DNA from: Solirubrobacter soli DSM 22325
Lineage (GTDB): Bacteria > Actinomycetota > Thermoleophilia > Solirubrobacterales > Solirubrobacteraceae
Direction: 5' to 3'
Length of the DNA: 64,000 nucleotides
Assembly (NCBI RefSeq): GCF_000423665.1
Contig: NZ_AUIK01000022.1
Span: 124,001-188,000 of the forward strand
Of this stretch, positions 9,773 to 18,501 are shown in pieces. The notes beneath the pieces are model-generated. The model was not told the DNA's origin and did not search any database. It saw nothing but the letters and a program-made list of their open reading frames with translations. The position numbers and the translations under genes are program-made. Numbering within the stretch: position 1 is the first letter of the stretch; every line of letters begins with the position of its first letter.

Positions 9773-10665
9773 GGGTCCCCGCGGAGGCCGCGGGCGAGCG
9801 ACTCGACGTCTTCCTCGCCGGCGTCGTGGGCACGCGCAGCCGTGCGCAGAAGCTGATCGACGCCGGCCTGGTGCGCGTCGACGGCACCCCCAAGGCCAAG
9901 CGCCACCTGCTCGAGGGGGGCGAGGATGTCACGTACACCGAGCCGGAGGCCGCCCCGCGCCCCGAGGTCCCGCCCGCGACCTTCCGGATCGCCTACGAGG
10001 ACCCGCACCTGTTCGTCGTCGACAAGCCGGCGGGCGTCGTCGTCCATCCGGCCCGCGGCCACGAGCAGGGGACGCTGGTCCAGGCCCTGGCCGGCCGCGT
10101 CGCCGGCGGGCCTGACCCGGAGCGCCCCGGCGTCGTGCACAGGCTCGACCGCGACACCTCCGGCCTGCTGCTGCTCGCCCGCGACGAGGCGACCCACGCC
10201 GCGCTGCAGGCCGCGCTGCGCGAGCGGGAGATCACCCGCGAGTACCTCGCGCTGGTCGAAGGGCGCCCGCCCGCGCGCCGCGGGACGATCGACGCGCCGC
10301 TCGGCCGCGACCGCCGCGTCCGGACTCGAATCTCGACCGACACCGACGACCCGCATCACGCGGTCACCCACTTCGAGACCGAGCAGGCGCTGCCGGAGGA
10401 CACGCTCCTGCGGGTGCGCCTGGAGACCGGCCGCACGCACCAGATCCGCGCCCACCTGCTCGCGATCGGCCACCCCGTGGCCGGCGACCCCGAGTACGGC
10501 GGCGCGGGCCGCCACGGCCTGGCCCGCCAGTTCCTGCACGCCACGCGGCTCGCGTTCACCCACCCGGCCACCGGCGAGCCGCTGGAGCTGGAGGCGCCAC
10601 TGCCGGAGGACCTGGTCAGGGCCCTCCGGCAGGCATCAGGGGAACGAGTCGGCCGAACGGTGTAG
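9769..10665 (+). CDS. rluD: RluD-family 23S rRNA pseudouridine synthase
   Basis: 298 residues: an N-terminal S4 RNA-binding domain (about 8-60) and the RluA-type catalytic domain with the nucleophile Asp in VVHRLDRDTSGLLLLA. Downstream boxes ETGRTHQIRAHL and GDPEYGG are conserved. The exact target uridines are not readable from sequence. It is the last gene of the lspA cluster. Confidence 0.92.
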   Translation: MRVPAEAAGERLDVFLAGVVGTRSRAQKLIDAGLVRVDGTPKAKRHLLEGGEDVTYTEPEAAPRPEVPPATFRIAYEDPHLFVVDKPAGVVVHPARGHEQGTLVQALAGRVAGGPDPERPGVVHRLDRDTSGLLLLARDEATHAALQAALREREITREYLALVEGRPPARRGTIDAPLGRDRRVRTRISTDTDDPHHAVTHFETEQALPEDTLLRVRLETGRTHQIRAHLLAIGHPVAGDPEYGGAGRHGLARQFLHATRLAFTHPATGEPLELEAPLPEDLVRALRQASGERVGRTV

Positions 10666-10861
10666 GGGAACCTCGACCGACCCGTCGAGGACGCCAACGC
10701 TGGCCCGCGCAAAACCTTGCTCTAAACTTTTCCAAGTCCAGTAATCGACCCCGGGGAACCCAACCTCCGAGGCGCGCGGTTCCTGCCTGGCGTACAGACG
10801 CGCCGGGTCCGCAGCGGCTCATGCCCGGGATGCAATCTCATACGACAAGGAGTACTCCCCG
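10666..10861 (+). other. rluD-rpsB intergenic region with a hairpin and the rpsB leader
   Basis: 196 bp. A 7-bp perfect hairpin CCTCGAC/GTCGAGG (10671-10690) directly follows rluD and could end that transcript, though no T-run follows. Further on the region is locally less GC-rich around 10715-10745 and probably holds the rpsB promoter. The rpsB ribosome-binding site AAGGAG lies 8 nt before its ATG. I see no known r-protein leader motif. Confidence 0.5.
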
Positions 10862-11998
10862 ATGGCCGAGATCGGTCTCAAGGAGCTGCTGGAAGCCGGC
10901 GTTCATTTCGGCCACCAGACGCGACGTTGGAACCCCAAGATGCGCCGTTTCATCCACGGCGAGAGCAATGGGATCTACATCATCGACCTGCTGAAGACGC
11001 AGGCCCTGCTCGAGCAGGCCCAGCGCTTCGCGACCGAGATCGCCCACCGCGGCGGCACGGTGCTGTTCGTCGGCACCAAGAAGCAGGCGCGCGATGGCGT
11101 GAAGGAGATCGCCACCGCCGCCGGCCAGCCCTACGTCAACCACCGTTGGCTCGGCGGCCTGCTGACGAACTACCAGACGATGTCCGCGCGCATCAAGCGC
11201 CTGCACGACCTCGAGCGCTACGCCTCCGAGGGCCAGCTGTCGCTGCTGCCGACGCGTGAGCGCCTGGCGGCCGAGGCCGACCTCGAGAAGCTGCAGGCCA
11301 ACCTGGGCGGCGTCAAGAACATGACCCGCGTCCCCGACGCGATGTTCGTCATCGACCTCAAGACCGAGGCGATCGCCGTGCGCGAGGCCCAGCGCCTGCG
11401 CATCCCGATCATCGGCCTGGTCGACACGAACGCCGACCCGGACGGCATCGACTACGTGATCCCGGGCAACGACGACGCGATCCGCGCCTGCAACATCATC
11501 GCCCAGGCGATCGGTGACGTGGTCCAGCAGGGCCGCTCGCGCTTCCGCCAGGAAGAGGAGCAGGCCCGCGCCGAGGCCGCCGCGCAGCAGCAGCGCGAGC
11601 AGGAGGAGCGCGCCCGCCGCGAGGCCGAGGAGCAGGCCGCCGCCGAGGCCGCCAAGCGCGCCGAGGCCGAGGCCGCCCTGACCCAGGCCGGCGAGGCCGC
11701 GCCGGCCGAGGCGCCCGCCGCTCCGGCCGAGGCGGCCGCAGCTCCGGCCGAGGCGCCCGCCGCTCCGGCCGAGGCGGCCGCAGCCCCGGCCGAGGCGCCC
11801 GCCGCCCCGGCTGAGGCGCCCGCCGCTCCGGCTGAGGCGCCCGCCGCCGCCGCTGAGGCGCCCGCCGCTCCGGCTGAGGCGCCCGCGCCCGCCGCCGAGC
11901 CCGAGGCGCCGGCGCCCGCCGCCGAAGCGCCCGCGGCCGAGGCCACCCCTGAGCCTGCCGCCGCCACCGAAGAGACCACGACCGAGAACAAGGACTGA
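10862..11998 (+). CDS. rpsB: 30S ribosomal protein S2 with a long Ala/Pro/Glu repeat tail
   Basis: 378 residues against about 230-260 in most bacteria. Residues 1-225 are a normal S2 (LLEAGVHFGHQTRRWNP, FVGTKKQA, WLGGLLTNY, IPIIGLVDTNADPDGIDYVI in separate blocks). Residues 225-275 form a charged Glu/Gln/Arg helix and 275-378 an APAEAPA-type low-complexity tail encoded by a minisatellite. The tail is probably surface-exposed on the ribosome. First gene of the rpsB-tsf-pyrH-frr-uppS-cdsA cluster. Confidence 0.95.
   Translation: MAEIGLKELLEAGVHFGHQTRRWNPKMRRFIHGESNGIYIIDLLKTQALLEQAQRFATEIAHRGGTVLFVGTKKQARDGVKEIATAAGQPYVNHRWLGGLLTNYQTMSARIKRLHDLERYASEGQLSLLPTRERLAAEADLEKLQANLGGVKNMTRVPDAMFVIDLKTEAIAVREAQRLRIPIIGLVDTNADPDGIDYVIPGNDDAIRACNIIAQAIGDVVQQGRSRFRQEEEQARAEAAAQQQREQEERARREAEEQAAAEAAKRAEAEAALTQAGEAAPAEAPAAPAEAAAAPAEAPAAPAEAAAAPAEAPAAPAEAPAAPAEAPAAAAEAPAAPAEAPAPAAEPEAPAPAAEAPAAEATPEPAAATEETTTENKD
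11700..11887 (+). repeat. In-gene minisatellite encoding the S2 tail
   Basis: About nine copies of a 21-bp unit with consensus GCTCCGGCCGAGGCGCCCGC (7 residues, APAEAPA/APAEAAA). Early copies alternate as a 42-bp higher-order unit. Near-identical adjacent copies suggest recent slippage or recombination in multiples of 3 bp. Confidence 0.85.
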
Positions 11999-12004
11999 GA
12001 CGAA

Positions 12005-12613
12005 GTGACCGCTCCCACCATTTCCGCCAAGCAGGTCGGTGAGCTCCGCAAGCTGACCGGCGCCGCGATGATGGACTGCAAGAAGGCGCTGACCGAGACC
12101 GACGGCGACATCGACAAGGCGGTCGAGCTGCTGCGCGTCCGCCTGGGCGACAAGGCGCTGAAGGTCGGCGGCCGTGAGGCCACCGAGGGCACCGTCGCCT
12201 CGTACATCCACTCCAACGGCAAGGTCGGCGTGCTCGTCGAGGTCGACTGCAACACCGACTTCGTCGCGCGCAACGAGGACTTCCAGGCCTTCGCCCGCGA
12301 GATCGCGCTGCACATCGCCGCCTCGCCGGCGACGCTCTACGTCTCCGAGGACGAGATCCCGCAGGAGGCCAAGGACGCCGAGCTGCGCGTCTTCGAGCAG
12401 CAGGCCGCGGACAAGCCCGAGAACATCCGCCCGAAGATCGCCGAGGGCAAGCTGAAGGCGTGGATGAAGGACGTCGTCCTGCTCAACCAGGTCCACGTCA
12501 ACACGGACAAGTACGAGGGCAAGACGATCGAGGAGCTGCGCACGACCCTCTCCGGCACCACCGGCGAGAACGTCGTGATCCGCCGCTTCTCCCGCTTCGC
12601 GGTGGGCTCTTGA
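12005..12613 (+). CDS. tsf: Elongation factor Ts, short form
   Basis: 202 residues from GTG. N-terminal UBA-like domain with VGELRKLTGAAMMDCKKAL, then the core motif VEVDCNTDFVARNEDF that contacts EF-Tu. It is shorter than the E. coli protein (about 283) because one core subdomain is reduced, as in many actinobacterial and Thermus-type proteins. It exchanges GDP for GTP on EF-Tu. The pyrH TTG start overlaps its stop. Confidence 0.95.
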   Translation: MTAPTISAKQVGELRKLTGAAMMDCKKALTETDGDIDKAVELLRVRLGDKALKVGGREATEGTVASYIHSNGKVGVLVEVDCNTDFVARNEDFQAFAREIALHIAASPATLYVSEDEIPQEAKDAELRVFEQQAADKPENIRPKIAEGKLKAWMKDVVLLNQVHVNTDKYEGKTIEELRTTLSGTTGENVVIRRFSRFAVGS

Positions 12614-13335
12614 CCGACGCAGAACCCGTTTTCAAACGGGTTTTGATCAAGCTCTCCGGCGAGGCCCTGATGGGCCCGCTGGAGTACGGCACGGACCCGG
12701 CCACGGTCGGGTCCATCGCCGATCAGCTCAAGGCTGTGCACGATCGCGGTGTCGAGATCGCGGTCGTGCTCGGCGCGGGCAACATCTACCGCGGCCTCGC
12801 GGCCGCGGCCGAGGGCATGGACCGCGCGACCGCCGACTACATGGGCATGCTCGCGATCGTGCTCAACGCGCTGACGCTGCAGGACGCGCTGGAGAAGCGC
12901 GGCGTGCACACCCGCGTGCAGTCGGCGATCACGATCTCCGAGGTCGCGGAGCCCTACATCCGCCGGCGCGCGATGCGCCACCTCGAGAAGAAGCGCATCG
13001 TGATCTTCGCCGCCGGGACGGGGAACCCGTTCTTCACCTCCGACACCGCGGCGGCGCTGCGGGCGATGGAGATGAACGCCGAGGTCCTGCTGATGGCCAA
13101 GAACGGCGTCGAGGGCATCTACTCGGCCGACCCGCGCACGGATCCGAACGCCGAGTTCATCCCGGAGATCACCGCGCGCGAGGCGCTGCAGCGCGACCTG
13201 AAGGTGATGGACTCCAACGCGCTGGCCCTGTGCATGGACAACCATCTGCCCATCCACGTCTTCAACATGGCTGACGACTCCAACATCAACCGGATAATCT
13301 CCGGCGACCGTGTGGGAACGTTGGTGACGACATGA
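12610..13335 (+). CDS. pyrH: UMP kinase
   Basis: 241 residues, TTG start within the tsf stop (TTGA); this start gives the family N-terminus FKRVLIKLSGEAL. Amino-acid-kinase fold with VVLGAGNIYRG, the family's ATP site GIYSADPRTDPNA, and HVFNM near the end. It phosphorylates UMP to UDP as a hexamer. The stop overlaps frr. Confidence 0.95.
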   Translation: MTDAEPVFKRVLIKLSGEALMGPLEYGTDPATVGSIADQLKAVHDRGVEIAVVLGAGNIYRGLAAAAEGMDRATADYMGMLAIVLNALTLQDALEKRGVHTRVQSAITISEVAEPYIRRRAMRHLEKKRIVIFAAGTGNPFFTSDTAAALRAMEMNAEVLLMAKNGVEGIYSADPRTDPNAEFIPEITAREALQRDLKVMDSNALALCMDNHLPIHVFNMADDSNINRIISGDRVGTLVTT

Positions 13336-13889
13336 TCGATGACCTGCTCCAGGACGCGCGCGAGCACATGGACAAGTCCGTGGAGGCGACGCGCACCAAG
13401 TTCGGCTCCGTCCGCGCCGGCCGCGCCAGCCCGTCGCTGCTGGACCGCATCTCGGTCGAGTACTACGGCACGATGACGCCGCTGCGGCAGATGGCGACGA
13501 TCAACGCGCCCGAGCCGCGGCTGCTGACGGTGCAACCGTATGACAAGAGCTCGATCAAGGCGATCGAGCGGTCGATCATGGAGTCCGATCTCGGTCTGAC
13601 GCCGAACAACGACGGCCTGATCATCCGCCTGCAGATCCCCGAGCTGACCGAGGAGCGCCGCAAGCAGCTCGTGAAGGTCGTGCGTGGGCTCTCCGAGGAG
13701 GGCAAGGTCGCGCTGCGCAGCATCCGCCGCGACGTCATGCACGACCTCAAAGAGCTCAAGGACGCAGGCGAGGCCGGCGCCGACGACGAGCACCGCGCCG
13801 AAGAGGCCCTCCAGAAGCTCACCGATGAAAAGGTGAAGGAGCTCGACGCCCTTCTGAAGGGCAAGGAAGCCGAGATCCTCGAGGTGTGA
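13332..13889 (+). CDS. frr: Ribosome recycling factor
   Basis: 185 residues, standard length. Family blocks FGSVRAGRASPSLLDRI, YGTMTPLRQMATINAPEPR and VVRGLSEEGKVALRSIRRD are all present. With EF-G it splits post-termination ribosomes. Coupled on both sides by 4-bp overlaps. Confidence 0.96.
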   Translation: MIDDLLQDAREHMDKSVEATRTKFGSVRAGRASPSLLDRISVEYYGTMTPLRQMATINAPEPRLLTVQPYDKSSIKAIERSIMESDLGLTPNNDGLIIRLQIPELTEERRKQLVKVVRGLSEEGKVALRSIRRDVMHDLKELKDAGEAGADDEHRAEEALQKLTDEKVKELDALLKGKEAEILEV

Positions 13890-14547
13890 GCGCTACCTAC
13901 GTCGCCATCATCATGGATGGCAACGGGCGGTGGGCCCTTCAGCACGGCGTGCCGGTCGCGGAGGGCCATAAGGCGGGCGCCGACACGGTCAAGGCGCGCT
14001 TGCGCGATGCCGTCGACCTCGGCGTCCGCGAGCTGACGATCTACTCGTTCTCGACGGAGAACTGGTCGCGGCCGCAGGACGAGGTCGACGCGCTGATGGC
14101 GCTCTTCAGCGCGCGGATCATCGACGAGACGCCCGAGCTGCACGAGGAGGGCGTCAAGATGCGCTTCCTCGGCCGCCGCGAGGGCGTGCTCCCCGAGCTG
14201 ATCTCGCAGATGGAGTGGGCGGAGGCCAAGACCGCGGACAACACGCGGATCACGCTCTACGTCGCGTTCAACTACGGCGGGCGCTCGGAGATCCTCGACG
14301 CGGCCGCGAAGTACTCGGGCGGCGGCGAGGAGGAGTTCCGCAAGTTGCTCTACGCGCCCGAGATGCACGACCCCGACCTCTTGATCCGCACGAGCGGCGA
14401 GCAGCGGATCTCCAACTACCTGCTGTGGCAGGCCGCCTACAGCGAGCTGCACTTCACCGACGTGCTCTGGCCGGACTTCTCGCGCACGGACTTCGAAGAG
14501 GCGCTGGCGAGCTACGAGGCGCGCGTGCGTCGCTTCGGGGGTCGATA

Positions 14548-14548
<1 letters not shown>
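13886..14548 (+). CDS. uppS: Isoprenyl transferase (undecaprenyl diphosphate synthase)
   Basis: 220 residues, GTG start. Cis-prenyltransferase motifs: IIMDGNGRWA with the catalytic Asp, YSFSTENWSRP, VAFNYGGRSEI and LLIRTSGEQRISNYLLWQ. It makes the C55 (or related) lipid carrier for peptidoglycan. Slightly shorter than the 240-250 typical length, mainly at the N-terminus. Its tag stop shares one base with the cdsA GTG. Confidence 0.94.
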
Positions 14549-15383
<835 letters not shown>

Positions 15384-15387
<4 letters not shown>

Positions 15388-15833
15388 ACGAGGAGGACAA
15401 GCACAACCGGCAGATGACGGAGCTGCTGAACGAGCTCCGCATCGCGCTGCCGGGCGTGCAGATCCTGTTCGGCTTCCTGCTGACCGTCCCGTTCGCCTCG
15501 GGCTTCAAGACCGTCACGTCCACCCAGCGCGGGCTGCTCTACGCGACGCTCGTGGCGACCACCGCCTCGACGATCTGCCTGATCGCCCCGAGCGCGACGC
15601 ACCGCCTGCGGTTCGGCAAGGGCGACCGCCGCTACATCATCATCTCCGCGAATCGCTACCTGATCGCCGGCCTGGTCTGGCTCGGCGTGGCGATGGTCCT
15701 CGGCATCACGCTGATCACCGACGTGCTCTACAACGGCCCGGCGGTCTTCGTCCTCCCGACGCTGATCGCGCTGGCGATCGCGTTCTTCTGGTTCATCCGG
15801 CCGCTCAAGCGCGACGAGTCATCCGGTCCGTAG
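15384..15833 (+). CDS. DUF6328 family membrane protein
   Basis: 149 residues, ATG overlapping the cdsA stop. Cytosolic N-terminus with NELRIALPGVQILFGFLL, then four predicted transmembrane segments (about 27-47, 55-75, 95-117, 122-142). The family is known from actinobacterial genomes without an assigned function. The 3' end overlaps the convergent tetR gene by 15 bp. Confidence 0.75.
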
Positions 15834-16418
15834 AGCGCGGTTGAGCAGGCCCAGTCGCAACCGGCCGAGGAGCGCGAACGCCGTCGCCTCGGGGTGGAGG
15901 TCCCCGCGGATCGTGCCGTCCACGATGCCCTGGCGCACATAGTCCGCAAGCGTCGCCTTCAACCGCGCGTCGCGGGCAGCGAACGCTTCCTGTAGGTCGG
16001 GCTCGCCGGCCTGCGCCGCCGCCCACAGCGTCGCGAACGCCCGCGTCCGCTCGCTGCGTTCTGCCGCCTCGCGCAGGTAGGCGTCGGCGAAGTCCCGCAG
16101 TTGCTCGCGCCCGGATTTGTCCGAGATCGGCACCTGGAACCCGTCCTGGAGGTCAAGGGTCAGCGCGTCCAGCAACGCCGCGCGGTTGGCGAACCGCGTG
16201 GTGACGACCCCGCGCTGGTAGCCGGCGGCGGCGCTGACCGTCGCCGGCGTGACCGCCCGCACGCCACGCTGGGCGACGAGCGCCGCCGCGGCGTCGAGCA
16301 CCGTCCGCATCGTGGCGGCGGGCCGTCGACCGGTGATGATGCTGCCGCGGCCGAGCGCGGCCGCGGTGGTCGGGCTGCGCAGGGCGGCGTGCCGCGAGAT
16401 CTCGAGAGAGCCGGTCAT
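15819..16418 (-). CDS. TetR family transcriptional regulator
   Basis: 199 residues. After an unstructured N-terminus (1-35) comes the TetR HTH (about 36-82: TVLDAAAALVAQRGVRAVT, VSAAAGYQRGVVTTRFANR). The C-terminal ligand domain (90-199) is typical in length. The ligand is not inferable. A 34-bp dyad 10 bp upstream of the ATG is a likely autoregulatory operator. It lies downstream of the AraC-type gene on the same strand, and convergent with the DUF6328 gene. Confidence 0.88.
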   Translation of the reverse strand: MTGSLEISRHAALRSPTTAAALGRGSIITGRRPAATMRTVLDAAAALVAQRGVRAVTPATVSAAAGYQRGVVTTRFANRAALLDALTLDLQDGFQVPISDKSGREQLRDFADAYLREAAERSERTRAFATLWAAAQAGEPDLQEAFAARDARLKATLADYVRQGIVDGTIRGDLHPEATAFALLGRLRLGLLNRALRTG

Positions 16419-16427
16419 ACCGGCAGT

Positions 16428-16461
16428 GTAGACACTTGCTTGTCAACCAACAAGTATCTAC
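16428..16461. promoter_or_regulatory. Putative TetR operator (34-bp dyad)
   Basis: Arms GTAGACACTTG and CAAGTATCTAC (10 of 11 pair) surround a 12-bp AT-richer centre. It lies 10 bp upstream of the tetR start codon, the expected place for an autoregulatory site. Confidence 0.6.
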
Positions 16462-16462
16462 G

Positions 16463-16491
16463 AACCTAAAGGGGTCAGGCCCCTTTAGGTT
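16463..16491. repeat. 29-bp palindromic element (family copy 2)
   Basis: Perfect 12-bp arms AACCTAAAGGGG and CCCCTTTAGGTT around TCAGG. It follows the tetR operator by 1 bp and contains the stop codon of the upstream AraC-type gene. As RNA it would form a stable hairpin and may also end transcription. Confidence 0.88.
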
Positions 16492-17417
16492 GCGAAGGTG
16501 CGCCGGTAGGCCGTCGGTGTGGTGCGGACGGTGCGGTGGAAGTGCTTGCGCAGGTTCGCGGCAGTCCCGAACCCGCAGCGGTGGGCGATCTCGTCGATCG
16601 ACGCGTCGGAGGACTCGAGCGCGGAGCGGGCGGCGTCGACGCGCTGGGCGAGCAGCCAACGCAGGACGGGCGTGCCGGTCTCGGCGCTGAAGCGGCGGGC
16701 GAAGGTGCGCTCGGAGACGTGGGCGTGGGCGGCGAGGGTGCGGACCGTGAGCGGCTCGTGCAGGCGCTCGAGCGCCCAGGCGCGGGTGGCGGCGAGCGAG
16801 CCGCCTGCGCTCTCCGGCACCGGCCGGTCGACGTACTGGGCCTGGCCGCCCTCGCGGTGCGGCGGGACGACGATCCGGCGCGCGATCGTGTTGGCCAGCG
16901 CCGCGCCGTGGTCGCGGCGCAGGATGTGCAGGCAGAGGTCCAGGCCGGCGGCGACGCCCGCGCTGGTCAGCACCTGGCCCTCGTCGATGTAGAGGACGCC
17001 GGGCTCCACGTCCACCCGCGGGTGGCGGGCGGCGAGATCGGCCGCGTCGCGCCAGTGGGTGGTCGCGCGGCGGCCGTCGAGCACGCCCGCGGCGGCCAGC
17101 GCGAACGCGCCGGTGCAGATCGAGACGAGGCGGGCGCCGCGTGCGTGGGCGGCGCGCAGCGCGCCGAGGACCGGTTCGGGCGGCACGCGCAGGTGCGGCT
17201 CGAAGCCGGGGACCAGGATGGTGTCGGCGGTCGCCAGCGCCTCCGGTCCGGCCTGGGCGACGACCTCGAAGCCGGCGCTCGTCCGGACGGGCCCGGCCGC
17301 CTCGCCGCACACGACGAACGCGTACGGCGTCGCCTCGTAGGTGCCGAACACCTGCGCCGGGATCGCGATGTCGAGTGGGACCACCTTGTCCAGCGCGAGG
17401 ACGACCATGCGATGCAT
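16485..17417 (-). CDS. GlxA-type AraC family regulator (DJ-1/PfpI domain + HTH)
   Basis: 310 residues. The N-terminal class I amidotransferase-like domain (1-170) keeps the nucleophile-elbow Cys in VSICTGAFALAAAGVLDGR, and a C-terminal AraC HTH follows (about 215-310: LAAHAHVSERTFARRF, IDEIAHRCGFGTAANLRKHF). Such proteins usually activate nearby genes in response to amino-acid-like or amine ligands. The final Thr codon and TAA stop come from the palindromic element at 16463-16491. Divergent from the PfpI gene; a TGGCA-N4-TGCCA dyad (17439-17452) between them may be an operator. Confidence 0.88.
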   Translation of the reverse strand: MHRMVVLALDKVVPLDIAIPAQVFGTYEATPYAFVVCGEAAGPVRTSAGFEVVAQAGPEALATADTILVPGFEPHLRVPPEPVLGALRAAHARGARLVSICTGAFALAAAGVLDGRRATTHWRDAADLAARHPRVDVEPGVLYIDEGQVLTSAGVAAGLDLCLHILRRDHGAALANTIARRIVVPPHREGGQAQYVDRPVPESAGGSLAATRAWALERLHEPLTVRTLAAHAHVSERTFARRFSAETGTPVLRWLLAQRVDAARSALESSDASIDEIAHRCGFGTAANLRKHFHRTVRTTPTAYRRTFAT

Positions 17418-17489
17418 TGGCTGGATCGTAACGAACAATGGCATTCCTGCCACTCGTGGGATCGGCCGCGCGGCGGGACGATGCTCGGC

Positions 17490-18059
17490 ATGACCATCGA
17501 GATCCTGCTGTTCGACGGGTTCGACGACCTGGACGCGTTCGGGCCGTTCGAGGTGCTGAGCGAGGCGGGCCTGGACACCCGCTTCGTCACGATCGAGCCG
17601 AAGTCGTCGGTCCGGTCCGCCCACGGCGCGACCGTCGTCCCCGACGGCGTCCTCGGCGATCCCGACCTGGTGCTCGTCCCGGGCGGGGGCTGGCACGACC
17701 GCACCGGTCCCGGCGCGTGGGCCGAGGCGCGGCGCGGCGTGATCACCAAGGCGCTCGCCGACCGCCATGCCGCCGGCCGCCGGATCGGCAGCGTCTGCAC
17801 CGGCGCGATGCTGCTCGCCGAGGCCGGGATCCTGCGCGGGCGCCCGGCGATCACCCACCACACCGCGATCGAGCACCTCCGCGAGTTCAGCGTCGACGTC
17901 CGCGAGGGCGAGCGGGTGGTCGACGACGGCGACGTCATCACCGCCGCGGGCGTCACGTCGGGGATCGACCTCGCCCTGTACCTGATCGAGGCCGAGCTCG
18001 GCGCCGCGGCCGCCGCGGCGGGCGCCCGCGAGATCGAGTGGGATCGCACCCCGGTGTGA
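17490..18059 (+). CDS. DJ-1/PfpI family protein (isonitrile hydratase-like)
   Basis: 189 residues from ATG 17490 (ATG 17481 is possible). DJ-1/PfpI fold: EILLFDGFDDLDAFGPFEVL, LVPGGGWHD, nucleophile Cys in GSVCTGAMLLAEAGIL, followed by THHTAIEHL. This is the set seen in isonitrile hydratases and related stress proteins, but the substrate is not certain. Divergent from the GlxA-type regulator, itself with a PfpI domain, which may control it. Confidence 0.83.
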   Translation: MTIEILLFDGFDDLDAFGPFEVLSEAGLDTRFVTIEPKSSVRSAHGATVVPDGVLGDPDLVLVPGGGWHDRTGPGAWAEARRGVITKALADRHAAGRRIGSVCTGAMLLAEAGILRGRPAITHHTAIEHLREFSVDVREGERVVDDGDVITAAGVTSGIDLALYLIEAELGAAAAAAGAREIEWDRTPV

Positions 18060-18090
18060 TCCATGACCGCGGCGGCTGCGCAGCGTGCCC

Positions 18091-18501
18091 ATGACCTCAC
18101 CCCAGGACGTGCTCGCGGCCGCGCATGCCAGCTGGAACGCCGGCGATCTCGACGGCTACCTGACGATGTACGACGACCGGAGCCAGCTCTACGGCTACAC
18201 CCCGGAGCCGATGGGCAAGGACGAGGTGCGCGCCTTCTACGAGATGATCGTCGCCGCGTTCGGCCTCCCGCCGCTGCGCTTCGACGAGGTGCTGTGGTCG
18301 GGCGACACGGCCACCATCCGCTTCACGATGGGCGGCCGGCACGTCGGCGAGTTCATGGGCGTGCCGCCGACCGGGACGGAGATCGTGCTCCCCGGGATCA
18401 CGATCCTGCGCTTCGAGGGCGAGAAGGTCGTCGAACGCTGGTCGCAGGCCGACATGCTCGGCCTGCTCGTCCAGCTCGGCGCCGTCCCGGCCCCCGCCTA
18501 G
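18091..18501 (+). CDS. SnoaL-like / ester cyclase family protein
   Basis: 136 residues of the NTF2 fold: LAAAHASWNAGDLDGYLTMY at the start, GKDEVRAFYEMI, and FEGEKVVERWSQADMLGLL at the end. This family includes polyketide cyclases and many small enzymes of unknown substrate; no specific activity can be given. ATG 18091 is chosen over an in-frame GTG at 18085. Convergent with the hydrolase gene, overlapping by 4 bp. Confidence 0.8.
   Translation: MTSPQDVLAAAHASWNAGDLDGYLTMYDDRSQLYGYTPEPMGKDEVRAFYEMIVAAFGLPPLRFDEVLWSGDTATIRFTMGGRHVGEFMGVPPTGTEIVLPGITILRFEGEKVVERWSQADMLGLLVQLGAVPAPA

Noticed and set aside
10101..10140. GGGCCTGACCC-like word in rluD resembling the palindromic family core
   Set aside because: No inverted arms surround it and the residues (GGPDPERPGVVHRLD) are normal for RluD.
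11700..11887. Regular repeats that could look like a CRISPR array
   Set aside because: The units are contiguous, 21 bp, without spacers, and in frame within rpsB.
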